The position numbers and the translations under genes are program-made. From Arthrobacter ipis (lineage in GTDB: Bacteria > Actinomycetota > Actinomycetes > Actinomycetales > Micrococcaceae), in the NCBI RefSeq assembly GCF_014694315.1, contig NZ_JAAOXD010000003.1:615325-679324 (forward strand): DNA of 64,000 nucleotides. Direction: 5' to 3'. Under the pieces are notes generated by a model. The model was not told the DNA's origin, did no database searches, and worked only from the letters and a program-made list of their open reading frames with translations. This document shows positions 1-8,677 of this stretch, one piece after another. The stretch's first letter is position 1, and every line of letters begins with the position of its first letter.

Positions 1-2
1 TT

Positions 3-172
<170 letters not shown>

Positions 173-173
<1 letters not shown>

Positions 174-1039
174 TGCCGGGCCGGGACGGTGCGGGCCAGG
201 ACAGTGCGGGCCACAACGGCGCGAGCCAAGACAACGCGAACGGACACTTGAGCACCCTGGAGTTCCGCACCCTCCTGGTCGAAGAGCGCGCGGACCGGGT
301 GGTGGTGCTCCTCAACCGCCCGGACGTCCGGAACGCGATCGACCAGCAGATGGTGGACGAGCTCCACGCGGTGTGCGCCGCGCTGGAGAAGGACCCCAAA
401 GTCCTCATCATCGCCGGCACCGAGGGTGTTTTTGCCTCGGGAGCGGACATCGCGCAGCTGCGGGAACGGCGCCGCGACGACGCGCTGCAGGGCATTAACT
501 CCACCATCTTTGTTCGGATCGCCAAGCTGCCCATGCCGGTGATCGCCGCGCTGGACGGATACTGCCTGGGCGGCGGGGCAGAGCTGGCCTTTGCTGCCGA
601 CTTCCGGATCGGCACCCCGGCGGTGCGGATCGGCAACCCGGAAACCGGCCTGGGCATCCTTGCGGCTGCCGGTGCCAGCTGGCGGCTGAAGGAGCTGGTG
701 GGGGAGCCGGTGGCCAAGGAAATCCTTCTGGCCGGACGGGTGCTGAAGGCCGAGGAGGCGCTCGCCGTCAACCTGGTCACCGAACTCCACGAGCCTGCCG
801 AGCTCATGGACGCCGCCCACCGGCTGGCCGACCGCATTGCCCGACAGGACCCGCTGGCGGTCCGGATCACCAAGTCGGTGTTCCACGCCCCGGCCGAGGC
901 GCACCCGCTGATCGACCAGCTGGCGCAGGGAATCCTCTTCGAGTCGCAGGCCAAGTTCGACAGGATGCAGGCGTTCCTGGACAGGAAGAACTCCGACAAG
1001 AAAAACGACAAGAAAACCACAGACGGGACCAAGTCATGA
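173..1039 (+). CDS. Enoyl-CoA hydratase/isomerase family protein
   Basis: A crotonase-fold enzyme of 288 residues that hydrates trans-2-enoyl-CoA. The oxyanion-hole segment GYCLGGGAELAF and the second acid segment GNPETGLG are present. They carry the two glutamates expected of a true hydratase (equivalents of Glu144 and Glu164), so a PaaF-like hydratase is favoured over an isomerase lacking them. I chose GTG at 173, which overlaps the thiolase stop. A TTG at 248, just before the conserved domain, is the alternative. The roughly 25 residues between them (PGRDGAGQDSAGHNGASQDN) are low-complexity and come from an imperfect DNA repeat. The next gene overlaps by four bases (ATGA), so the three genes are translationally coupled. 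Confidence 0.9.
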
Positions 1040-1890
1040 CCGCCATTCCCCAGCACGTCGGAGTCCTCGGCGGCGGCCGGATGGGCGCCGGAATCGCCCA
1101 CGCCTTCCTCATCAAGGGCGCCACCGTCGTGGTGGTGGAGCGCGACGGCGATGCTGCCGCCGGCGCCCGCACGCGGGTCGCCGACGCGGTGGCCAAGTCC
1201 GCATCCCGCGGAGCCCTGGAAGGAACGCCGGAGGAAGTCCTGGCCCGGTTCAGTACGTCCACCGATTATTCGGCCTTCGCCGGCTGCGGCCTCGTGGTGG
1301 AGGCGGTCCCGGAGGACTTCGAGCTGAAGGTCAGCGCCTTGAAAGCCGTGGAGGAGCAGCTGGCGCCCGAGGCGTTCCTGGCCTCGAACACGTCGTCACT
1401 GTCGGTCACCGACCTCGCCGCCCAGCTGCAGCGGCCGGCCAACTTCGTGGGCCTGCACTTCTTCAATCCCGTGCCTGCCTCCACCCTGATCGAGGTGGTG
1501 GTGGCCAAGGAAACGTCACCCGAGCTGGCGGCCCAAGCGAAAGGCTGGACGGAAGCGCTGGGCAAGACCGCCGTCGTCGTCAATGATGCCCCGGGATTCG
1601 CGTCCTCGCGGCTGGGCGTGGCGATTGCGCTGGAGGCGATGCGCATGGTGGAGGAGGGCGTGGCCTCCGCGGAGGACATCGACGCCGCCATGGTGCTCGG
1701 CTACAAGCACCCCACCGGACCGCTAAAGACCACCGACATTGTGGGCCTTGACGTCCGCCTGGGCATCGCCGAATACCTGCACTCGACGCTGGGGAAGCGA
1801 TTCGCTCCGCCGCAGATCCTCAGGGACAAGGTGGCCCGCGGCGAACTGGGCCGCAAGACCGGCAAGGGGTTCTTCGACTGGACTGACTGA
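1036..1890 (+). CDS. 3-hydroxyacyl-CoA dehydrogenase
   Basis: A protein of 284 residues, the usual length of a single-function NAD-dependent 3-hydroxyacyl-CoA dehydrogenase. The N-terminal Rossmann motif VGVLGGGRMGAGIAHA (about residues 8-23) binds NAD. NFVGLHFFNPVP (about 137-148) contains the catalytic His141, and the partner Glu lies at about 153 in LIEVV. The C-terminal helical dimerisation domain ends in GRKTGKGFFDW, typical of the PaaH/HbdA/FadB2 group. It oxidises 3-hydroxyadipyl-CoA in phenylacetate catabolism or 3-hydroxybutyryl-CoA in general metabolism; sequence alone does not decide. It is the last gene of the coupled thiolase-hydratase-dehydrogenase unit. Confidence 0.92.
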   Translation: MTAIPQHVGVLGGGRMGAGIAHAFLIKGATVVVVERDGDAAAGARTRVADAVAKSASRGALEGTPEEVLARFSTSTDYSAFAGCGLVVEAVPEDFELKVSALKAVEEQLAPEAFLASNTSSLSVTDLAAQLQRPANFVGLHFFNPVPASTLIEVVVAKETSPELAAQAKGWTEALGKTAVVVNDAPGFASSRLGVAIALEAMRMVEEGVASAEDIDAAMVLGYKHPTGPLKTTDIVGLDVRLGIAEYLHSTLGKRFAPPQILRDKVARGELGRKTGKGFFDWTD

Positions 1891-1943
1891 CCTGCGGCAC
1901 CTGACCTGCGGAATCTGACCCGCCGCCGTCTGCCGCGGCCGTT

Positions 1944-2174
1944 CTAGAGCAAGCCGACGATATAGCCGACGAAGAACAGCAGGCACAGCAGCACCACGAT
2001 TCCGATCAAAACCAGCACCGCCACCTGGGTTCCCCGGGGCGGGCCGCCCTCGTCGTGCCCCTGCGGTCCGCCGGTGGAGGCCTCGGCGGGCGGTGTTTCC
2101 CCCGGCGGCACTCCGCCGCCCGGTTCCAGCCCGGTGAGGTGGTCTTCAAGGGGGTCGGGGTTCTGGCTGCTCAT
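1944..2174 (-). CDS. DUF6480 family small membrane protein
   Basis: A protein of 76 residues. The N-terminal half is hydrophilic and Pro/Gly rich (NPDPLEDHLTGLEPGGGVPP), and the C-terminal half is one membrane helix (about residues 51-75). The GLEPGGGVPPGETPP segment is what I recognise as the DUF6480 signature, a family of unknown function common in Actinobacteria. A strong AGGAGG stands just upstream of the ATG. It is downstream of and co-oriented with the SRPBCC gene (34-bp gap) and converges with the dehydrogenase gene. The topology suggests a cytoplasmic tail and a C-terminal anchor. Confidence 0.8.
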   Translation of the reverse strand: MSSQNPDPLEDHLTGLEPGGGVPPGETPPAEASTGGPQGHDEGGPPRGTQVAVLVLIGIVVLLCLLFFVGYIVGLL

Positions 2175-2208
2175 GGGGTCCTCCTGTGCTGGAGTGCGGC
2201 TGGGACGG

Positions 2209-2640
2209 TTACAGGGACTCGAGTTTCTGCCGAAGCCCCTTCAGGGCCGGATCGCGCAGCTTCATGAACTGCGGCTTCAGAAAAGGCTGCAGCAGTTTGT
2301 AGGGCCAGTTGATGCTGAACTGGGCCGTGTACAGGATCTCGGACCCGGAACTGAGCGACCGCACGTCGATGGAGTCAAAGGCCACGAGATTCCGGTGTTC
2401 GCCCCGGAGCTTGATGTGGTTGTCGAACAGTTCGATGACCTCATACTCGATGGGCTGGCGCTTGCTCCGGAACAGCGCCTCAGCATGGTAGCGGTGGCCG
2501 ACGGCGACGGGCCCGTCAGTCAGCTTGTCCATCACCGCCGTGGCCGGGTCCCATTCACCGGTGTGTTCGAAGGCGGACAGGTAGGCGAACGCAGTCCGCG
2601 CCGGCAGGGAAGAACTGACAGTGCCCGAGACTGTGATCAT
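2209..2640 (-). CDS. SRPBCC (START-like) family protein
   Basis: A protein of 143 residues with the layout of a polyketide-cyclase/START-like ligand-binding domain. An opening strand (ITVSGTVSSSLPARTAFAYL) is followed by the EHTGEWDPAT segment, where the helix and strand bearing the conserved Trp-Asp sit. It ends in a long amphipathic helix (about residues 118-140). Such proteins bind hydrophobic ligands in a helix-grip cavity; no ligand can be assigned here. The upstream sequence GGGAGC is close to the ATG and would be a weak ribosome site. It probably shares a transcript with the DUF6480 gene. Confidence 0.8.
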   Translation of the reverse strand: MITVSGTVSSSLPARTAFAYLSAFEHTGEWDPATAVMDKLTDGPVAVGHRYHAEALFRSKRQPIEYEVIELFDNHIKLRGEHRNLVAFDSIDVRSLSSGSEILYTAQFSINWPYKLLQPFLKPQFMKLRDPALKGLRQKLESL

Positions 2641-2713
2641 GCTCCCAGCCTAGCCATGCGGGCCGGGGGGCACACCCCCGGCCCGCATCTTGCCCGGCCC
2701 TACTGGCCAGGCG

Positions 2714-3583
2714 TTAGGGCACCAGCCCGGCGAGGGCAGGCACATACCCCTTGGCGTAGCCTGTGGCGGTCGGGTGGAACACGTCCAAGGGCTGCCCCTC
2801 CAGTGCGCAGTTGATGGTGGGCAGGCAGACTGGCCCGGGTCCGACGATCCAGGGCTCCGCCGATCCAATGCCATGGTTGGTGAACTGGTTCGTGACGCTG
2901 ACGTACTTCACCCGGCTGGCCAGCGCGGAGAGTGCGATTGTGCCGTTTAGGAGGTCCGCCGCGGAATTCAAGGTGCGGACAGTGGTCTTCTGCTGCTCGG
3001 TCATCAAGGCGTTCGCGGTGAACAGCCGCGGGTATCCGGTCAGCACGATCCTGGCCCGGGGAGCCTTCTGCTTGATCACTGCCACCATGGCCTTGATCTT
3101 GCCGGGCAACTGGGGGAGCTTGACGGCCAGCGAATTCACCAAGGCGGCCTTGCAGGTTGCTGTGGCGATGGAAGTTGCACATTGCACGGCCGCAGCTCCT
3201 GCGTCGATGTCGTTTCCGCCAACCGTGACTGTGATGACCGAGGCGTTCGCCAGGTACGCCGCCGTGCCGGGATTGTAGGCAGCAGCCGTCACGATGGCGG
3301 ACACGTTTGTCGTGGTCGCCCCCGAGCAGGCCAGGTTTTTGCCGCCCAGAATGGCGGGATATGCCACCTCTGTCTGAATACAGTCCGCCGGAACCCATGC
3401 GGACGGTGCCAAATATGGCCCGCCGCCGATTCCTGCTGCATAGGAGTCGCCAAACCCGAGGTAGATGGGTGGCGGATCAGCGGCCGTGGCCGGTGCGGCG
3501 GTAAGGCCGGCGGTGAGCGCCAAGGCGGCCAGGGCACCGGCCAGCCGGGCTGTACGGCGTCGGATCAGGTCATTGGTCAACAC
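2714..3583 (-). CDS. Secreted SGNH/GDSL-family hydrolase
   Basis: A protein of 289 residues starting with GTG, preceded by GAGGGGG at good spacing. Residues 1-35 form a Sec signal peptide with twin arginines but no clear Tat motif; cleavage is probable after the Ala-rich PATAA. The four SGNH blocks are visible: block I GFGDSYAAG with nucleophile Ser47, the Gly block near the ACSGATT stretch, block III VGGNDID with the oxyanion Asn, and block V DVFHP with Asp267 and His270. It is likely an extracellular lipase or esterase of the Rv0518/SGNH type acting on acyl esters. It is divergent from the phosphatase gene across 237 bp. Confidence 0.88.
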   Translation of the reverse strand: MLTNDLIRRRTARLAGALAALALTAGLTAAPATAADPPPIYLGFGDSYAAGIGGGPYLAPSAWVPADCIQTEVAYPAILGGKNLACSGATTTNVSAIVTAAAYNPGTAAYLANASVITVTVGGNDIDAGAAAVQCATSIATATCKAALVNSLAVKLPQLPGKIKAMVAVIKQKAPRARIVLTGYPRLFTANALMTEQQKTTVRTLNSAADLLNGTIALSALASRVKYVSVTNQFTNHGIGSAEPWIVGPGPVCLPTINCALEGQPLDVFHPTATGYAKGYVPALAGLVP

Positions 3584-3820
3584 GATGAAACCCCCTCATT
3601 CAGGGAAACCATGGAAGCGGATGCAGGGAAGGCTGCGGAGAATCGGCAAGCGATGAGCCAGGCCTGCCGCGGCGGCAGGCCTGGAGACTGACGGCGCGAA
3701 GTGGCGCTCATCGCCCTAGGGTATGCCCGTGGAAGGGTATGAACCCCGCCACCTGGTACTCGTTTTTCTGCCGCGTCGTCCGGCACTACTTGCTTCAAGC
3801 CCCTGCACCCGGGCCGGAAG

Positions 3821-4546
3821 ATGTGCTTAGCTGGCTGCGTGAATGTGAGCGGACAGGTCGGCTGGGACGGGGCAGTGAACGCCTGGCTCGTGGCCGGCTC
3901 CGTGTACCGGATGGGGCGGCGGGAATGGGTCACCGAGGCCGGCTGGAAGAAGGCCTACGGGGACGGCATCCGCACCATCATCGACCTCCGCAACGCCACG
4001 GAACGCCAGCCCAGGCCCAGCGATCCCGACGTTGGCGGGGCGCTCGCCGCGTTCGACGTCGTCCACGCGCCCACGGAGGACCCGGACAACCTCGAGTTCA
4101 AAGCCCTCTGCGATCCGTACCTCAACGATCCCGCGCACTATGCGGCCAATGCCCGCCTGTTTCCGGACCGGCTGGCCGCCGTCTTCAAGGCGGTGGCCGC
4201 TTCCTCGGGTGGCGTGGTGATTCACTGTTCCGCCGGCCGCGACCGGAGCGGCATGATCGCGGCGATGCTTCAGGATCTCGCCGGTGCCGGCGACTCCGAG
4301 ATCGTCGCCAGCTACCAGGCCGCCATGCGCGGCATCAACGAACGCCACCGGACCATGTGGCCCCCTCATCCGCACGAGCGCTACCTGGACGAGGAAACCC
4401 TCACCCCGCTGCTGGCAACCCGCGGTGCCCGGGTTCTGGGCTTCGTTCGGCAGCTCAACACCCGGGAATTCCTGCTGCAGAACGGCGTCACGGAGCCTGA
4501 GCTGGAGTCGGTGCTGGCCGTCCTCGGCGCTAGGGTTGCCCTGTGA
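3821..4546 (+). CDS. Tyrosine-protein phosphatase (Y_phosphatase3-like)
   Basis: A protein of up to 241 residues. The P-loop HCSAGRDRSG is the Cys-X5-Arg signature of cysteine-dependent protein tyrosine or phosphoinositide phosphatases. IIDLRNATER upstream matches the conserved Asp-Leu-Arg block of the MptpB-like family. The start is uncertain. ATG 3821 has GGAAG directly against it, and GTG 3839 or 3845 would remove a short Cys-containing leader (MCLAGC) that does not look like a real signal peptide. It overlaps the serine protease gene by four bases (GTGA), so the two are coupled. The substrate cannot be predicted from the sequence. Confidence 0.85.
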   Translation: MCLAGCVNVSGQVGWDGAVNAWLVAGSVYRMGRREWVTEAGWKKAYGDGIRTIIDLRNATERQPRPSDPDVGGALAAFDVVHAPTEDPDNLEFKALCDPYLNDPAHYAANARLFPDRLAAVFKAVAASSGGVVIHCSAGRDRSGMIAAMLQDLAGAGDSEIVASYQAAMRGINERHRTMWPPHPHERYLDEETLTPLLATRGARVLGFVRQLNTREFLLQNGVTEPELESVLAVLGARVAL

Positions 4547-6729
4547 CTTCTTCCACATCCGGCCCTTTTCTCCGGCGCGCACTCGCCCTTGCGGCTGCGG
4601 TGGCGCTCGGTGCCCCGGTCGCATCCGTGCCGGCTTACGCTGCCCCGGAAACCACGACGACGGCGGAAACCACGACGACGGCCGGGACCACGGCGGCGGG
4701 AGGCACAGCGGCGCAGGACGGTCCCGATGCGTCGGCGGCCGTGCCGTCCCCGGCTGTCCCGGAGGCCGGCTCCGCAACAGCCGAACTGTCCGGAGAAGGC
4801 CTTGCCGGCGCCGTCCTGCGGGACCTCGGCATGACCATGGCGGAATTCAACGCCGCAGGAGAGCAAGGCAAGCGTGCGGCCGCCGCCCTGCCCAGGCTCC
4901 GGCAGGCCGCAGGATTCGAATCGATCCGGCTGGACGGGGGCAGAATCCTGGTCGAAGGCGCGGGCCCGGACCTCGCCAACGCCGTGCGCGCGCTCAACGA
5001 GGCCGATGCCGCGTCCCGGCAGGAGTTCGTGCTGGCACCCTCCGAAGCGCCCGCCGCGGCGACTCCTTCCCCGAAATCCTCACCGCTCCCGGCGTCCCCG
5101 GACGCCTTACCGGCAAAGCCTGCCGCCGAGCCGGACACTGCGGCGCCAGATATCCGTGCCACGAGCATTGACCAGCTTTACCGGGCCTACCTCCGTGAAG
5201 TGGGACCTGCCGGGCTCCAGGCCGTGGCCGAGGCGGACGGCAAGTTCATCATCCGCACGGGTGGTGTGAACCAGCCCGAGTCGGAGCCGCAGGCCGGGCG
5301 TGTTGCTGGCACCGACGGTCCGGCTGCCCCGGCTGCCGGTTCGCCCGGCGGGTCACGCCTGTCGCCGTCGGAATTCGTGGAGCGGTACGCCAACGTGGTC
5401 CTGGAGAGCGGGGAGCCTCTGGTCCGGGAGGAGGACTTCTTCGGCGGACAGGGGTACAGGATCGACGGCTGGGTGGCCTGCTCAGCCGGGTTCAGCGCCT
5501 TCGACGCCGAGGGCCGGCCCTTGGTCCTCACGGCCGGCCACTGCGCTGACGACGGCGCCGCGCGGCTCGCCGAGGTGACCCTGCCCGCCGGGGATCCCGC
5601 GGGCGGGTCCGTGGCCGACGCCGCGGTCACCGGAAAACTTGGAACGTTCGGGTTCAGCCAGTTTGGTGGCCCCGAAAACTCGCGTGTCACCGATCCGAAT
5701 GATCCCGGCACCCCCGGGAACGACATCGCCGTCATCGAGTCCATCCGCGCGGACCTGGATGCGCGCCCGGCCGCGGCTACCTGGGGGAATGCCGCCAATC
5801 TCGGAACCGGCTCAGTGCCAATTGTGGGCACGGCCTCGCCGTTCCAGGGGCAGCCCGTCTGCCGTTCCGGGCGGACCATTGGCTGGTCGTGCGGAACTGT
5901 CGACGAAGTGGGGATCTACATCGTGGGCGGGGGCTCGGGCGACCCTGCAGACCTGCGTTCCTTCCGAGGATTCCTTTCCGGGTCGGTGGAATCCAGCGGC
6001 GGCGATTCCGGTGGCCCCTGGATCAGCGGAAACTACGCTGTGGGCACACACTCTGCGGGCAACAGCCGCTTCTCCACCGAGAACTTCGCCGTGGCGGCAA
6101 CGCTTGAGGAATCCATGGAGGTCCTCCCGGGCGTGCAGCTGAGACTGTTTCTGAACAGGCCAGTCCTTGCCGGCGTCCTGCCTCCGGGGCCCATCCAAAC
6201 CGGCCAGCGCGTCGCCGGCCGGCTCGCTTCGGCTCCGGCCACAGACGTTCCGACGGGAACGCAGGTCCGGGTCACCTTCTCCGGTAGCGAACCGTTCGAC
6301 GTGGACGTGGACGCCCAAGGAACCTGGGCTTTCAGCGCGCCCGCTCCGGCTGGGGGATTCACCGCCCAGACGGTGAACGGCTTCAGCCGCTCGCAGCCAA
6401 GCACCTTCAGCACAGTGCCCGAACCGGCAGCTCCAGAGCCCTCTGGTCCCGCTGCCGGTCCTGCCCCGGCCTCGCCGACCCCCACACAGACGCCCGTGCC
6501 ATCCCAACCAGCGGCCTCACAGGGCCCCGCGCCTGCGGCGCTTGTGCCCGCGCCGCAGCCGACGGTGGTGGCTGTGCTTCCTGCTGCAGTTCCGTACCCG
6601 GATTCACGCCCGGTGATGCTCGCCGACACGGGGGTCTCCGGTCTGACCCTCGCCGCTGCCGTAGCGGGCGCGGCCCTGCTGCTCGGCGGTTTGGCGCTGA
6701 TGGTCGCGCGGCGTTGCGGCAGGCGTTAG
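4543..6729 (+). CDS. Secreted chymotrypsin-fold serine protease with LADTG wall-sorting tail
   Basis: A protein of 728 residues. The signal peptide (about 1-33) ends at VPAYA, and a Thr-rich linker and long propeptide-like region follow to about residue 290. The S1 catalytic triad is His333 in LTAGHC, Asp394 in GNDIAVIE and Ser489 in GGDSGGP, as in streptogrisin/alpha-lytic-type proteases. A beta-sandwich-like segment (about 545-620) and a Pro/Ala-rich stalk follow. The C-terminus is LADTG (693-697), a hydrophobic helix and RRCGRR, which fits a class E sortase LAxTG signal. No sortase gene is in the window. The GTG start overlaps the phosphatase stop. The predicted role is a wall-tethered protease. 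Confidence 0.9.
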   Translation: MTSSTSGPFLRRALALAAAVALGAPVASVPAYAAPETTTTAETTTTAGTTAAGGTAAQDGPDASAAVPSPAVPEAGSATAELSGEGLAGAVLRDLGMTMAEFNAAGEQGKRAAAALPRLRQAAGFESIRLDGGRILVEGAGPDLANAVRALNEADAASRQEFVLAPSEAPAAATPSPKSSPLPASPDALPAKPAAEPDTAAPDIRATSIDQLYRAYLREVGPAGLQAVAEADGKFIIRTGGVNQPESEPQAGRVAGTDGPAAPAAGSPGGSRLSPSEFVERYANVVLESGEPLVREEDFFGGQGYRIDGWVACSAGFSAFDAEGRPLVLTAGHCADDGAARLAEVTLPAGDPAGGSVADAAVTGKLGTFGFSQFGGPENSRVTDPNDPGTPGNDIAVIESIRADLDARPAAATWGNAANLGTGSVPIVGTASPFQGQPVCRSGRTIGWSCGTVDEVGIYIVGGGSGDPADLRSFRGFLSGSVESSGGDSGGPWISGNYAVGTHSAGNSRFSTENFAVAATLEESMEVLPGVQLRLFLNRPVLAGVLPPGPIQTGQRVAGRLASAPATDVPTGTQVRVTFSGSEPFDVDVDAQGTWAFSAPAPAGGFTAQTVNGFSRSQPSTFSTVPEPAAPEPSGPAAGPAPASPTPTQTPVPSQPAASQGPAPAALVPAPQPTVVAVLPAAVPYPDSRPVMLADTGVSGLTLAAAVAGAALLLGGLALMVARRCGRR

Positions 6730-6824
6730 CCGCACAAGGAATGGCGCCAGCGCCATACATTGCATTGGTGCTATGTGGGACGCGGCCGGGTAGGACAGAG
6801 CTGGGCAGACGGAGCCGGGCCAGC

Positions 6825-7121
6825 TCAGCCGATTGTGGCGGCTTCGTCCAGCGTGTGCGGCTCGAAGTGCTCAATGATGTCGCGGATCGAGGCCAGGCCC
6901 TCGGTGAACGCCGCCGACGCCCGCCACTGTTCGACCTGCTCGAGTGAGGCCCAAGGCCCGGTGCTGATGAAGCGGTTGGGCACATCACGGTCGCGCATCA
7001 GCAGGCCCCGGCCGCCCGGATAATCCTTGTGGGTCCTGTCGGCCATGTCCTTCCAGGCCTTCACGAAGTCGTCCTCATGGCCCGGCTTTACGAGCCAGAT
7101 ACCCAAGGTGTAAACAGACAC
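6825..7121 (-). CDS. ABM-fold (antibiotic biosynthesis monooxygenase-like) protein
   Basis: A protein of about 98 residues with the dimeric ferredoxin-like ABM fold: VYTLGIWLVKPGHEDDF, then the helix around FVKAWKDMADRT, then a conserved strand pair including GPWASLEQVEQWR. Members act as cofactor-free oxygenases or heme oxygenases, or simply bind small molecules; no catalytic residue singles out one role. I preferred GTG at 7121 because GGAGG lies eight bases before it. ATG at 7136 would place that ribosome site inside the gene and has none of its own. It stands alone between the protease and the beta-helix lipoprotein. Confidence 0.75.
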   Translation of the reverse strand: MSVYTLGIWLVKPGHEDDFVKAWKDMADRTHKDYPGGRGLLMRDRDVPNRFISTGPWASLEQVEQWRASAAFTEGLASIRDIIEHFEPHTLDEAATIG

Positions 7122-7213
7122 ATCCACCACCTCCATTGGTGTGCAGAGCGGATACCTGATTATCGTCCCGCGCCGCAGTGCACGGAAGACGCTATCGCTG
7201 GCTTACGCCACAG

Positions 7214-8542
7214 CTAGCAGTTGGCCGGCTCGTATTCGTAAGCGCCGGCGTCGGCCAGTCCGGCTCCGGAACAGTGCCCTTTTTGCGGAACGGGCTTCTG
7301 GTCCAGGTCCACGCTGGAAGGGCTGCTTGGCGCGCGGTCTATCGCAGGGCTGCCGCTGGTGAGGTGGAGGTCCTTGCGGGGATTGACGAACTTTGCGGGA
7401 GCCGTCGTCGAACTGTTGTCCAGCGGGACATTGCTGGGGCCGTTGACAACGTTCGACTGCTCGGTCCAGCCGGACCCGTCCATCCACAGGGCGTCACGCA
7501 CAGCCACGAGGATGTTGGCGCGGATGACGGTCGAAGAGGGGCAGCGGGCGTGGCAGACCACGCCGCGTGAGCGGTTGCCGTTGAGCCAGACGGTGTTGAA
7601 CTCGAAAGTGGTGCTGTTGGTGGGGCCGTAGCGTGTGTCCGGGCCGCGGATGATCAGGCCTGCGGCTTCGGCGCATTTCTTGCCGCACGAGGCCCGGACC
7701 AGGTTGTAGCGGAAAGTGTTGCCGTCTGCCTTCCCGTCGGAGCGCCCGACTTCGGAGAACATGTTGTTGTCTATGGCCTTGTTGTGGTGGATGTTGTTGC
7801 GGCTGCCGTCGTAGATCTCGAAGGCGCTTCCGTCCCGGCGGAAGTCGTAGGAGTATGCCGTGGAACCGGTGACGGTATTGCCCGAGAACTCGTTGTCGTT
7901 GCCGTTGATCAGCACGCCGAACGCACCCGAGTCATCGCTGCAGTTGGCTTCATCCGCGGTGCCGCACCGTCTTCCCGCGGTGTTGACGTTCATGATGTTG
8001 TTGTCCGTCAGGACATTGTTGGAGTAGTTTCCGAAGTCGGATCCGGTGGCCACCCTGATTCCGGCGGTGTTGTTGGAAGCCTCGGAATTCTTCACCACCA
8101 CATGGTCGCCGTACACGTTGAAGCCCGCGTACCCGCAGTCTGTGGCCCGCAGCCCGTCAACCTCGATGTAGCTGCCGTCCAGCCGGAAGCAGTCTCCGTT
8201 CTCGCCGCTGGTGATTGTTGGCAGGTTCCCATCGCCGTAGCTGTTCAGTCTGATGGCCGACGACGGTGTTCCGCTTTCGTCGAGCACCACCTTGCCGGTC
8301 CACTCGTCACCCCTGCGGAAACTGAGGGAGTCTCCGGGGTTGAATGCCGTCTCGTTGACTTTCTGCAGCGACTGCCAGGGCGAATCCGGGGACGTCCCGG
8401 AGTTGGTGTCGCTTCCCGCAGCACTTACGTAAAAGTGGGTGGGCGGCGTCCAAGGGGCAGGCTTAGATACGCAGCCCGCCAGCAGGACTACCAAGAGGAC
8501 GGCCGCCAGCGCGGCGGCGGCCCGTGTGAATCGTGTGCTCAT
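7214..8542 (-). CDS. Lipoprotein with right-handed parallel beta-helix
   Basis: A protein of 442 residues. The signal peptide ends in the lipobox LLAGC (Cys at about 23), so the mature protein is lipid-anchored outside the membrane. From about residue 35 (HFYVSAAGSDTNSGTSPDSP) it has the typical entry of pectate-lyase-like proteins. Repeated Asn-rich rungs follow (NNTAGIRVATGSDFGNYSNN, NDNEFSGNTVTG, NNIHHNKAIDNN), which build a right-handed beta-helix. Such folds bind or cleave polysaccharides, often pectin, alginate or chondroitin. No catalytic Asp cluster is certain, so the substrate is open. A strong promoter precedes it (8616-8642). Confidence 0.85.
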   Translation of the reverse strand: MSTRFTRAAAALAAVLLVVLLAGCVSKPAPWTPPTHFYVSAAGSDTNSGTSPDSPWQSLQKVNETAFNPGDSLSFRRGDEWTGKVVLDESGTPSSAIRLNSYGDGNLPTITSGENGDCFRLDGSYIEVDGLRATDCGYAGFNVYGDHVVVKNSEASNNTAGIRVATGSDFGNYSNNVLTDNNIMNVNTAGRRCGTADEANCSDDSGAFGVLINGNDNEFSGNTVTGSTAYSYDFRRDGSAFEIYDGSRNNIHHNKAIDNNMFSEVGRSDGKADGNTFRYNLVRASCGKKCAEAAGLIIRGPDTRYGPTNSTTFEFNTVWLNGNRSRGVVCHARCPSSTVIRANILVAVRDALWMDGSGWTEQSNVVNGPSNVPLDNSSTTAPAKFVNPRKDLHLTSGSPAIDRAPSSPSSVDLDQKPVPQKGHCSGAGLADAGAYEYEPANC

Positions 8543-8586
8543 GATTGCACCTGCTGGGGGCAGACAATGAGGGCCCGGCCCAGCAT

Positions 8587-8613
8587 GGCCGCTCCCTCTG
8601 GTCCGGAGCGGCC
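8587..8613 (-). promoter_or_regulatory. Hairpin in the leader of the beta-helix lipoprotein gene
   Basis: GGCCGCTCC and GGAGCGGCC form a perfect 9-bp stem around a 9-base loop, immediately downstream of the predicted -10 box. It would be at the very 5' end of the transcript and could stabilise the leader. There is no U-tract, so a terminator is unlikely. Confidence 0.4.
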
Positions 8614-8615
8614 AG

Positions 8616-8642
8616 AGTATAAAGCGCCCGGCGCAATGTCAA
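8616..8642 (-). promoter_or_regulatory. Sigma-A-type promoter of the beta-helix lipoprotein gene
   Basis: On the minus strand TTGACA (8642-8637) and TATACT (8621-8616) are consensus -35 and -10 hexamers. The spacing of 15 bp is short. The predicted start of transcription is about 65 bp before the lipoprotein ATG. Confidence 0.55.
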
Positions 8643-8677
8643 CGGCACTGTGCCGGACTCCTACTTCACCCGGGCTC

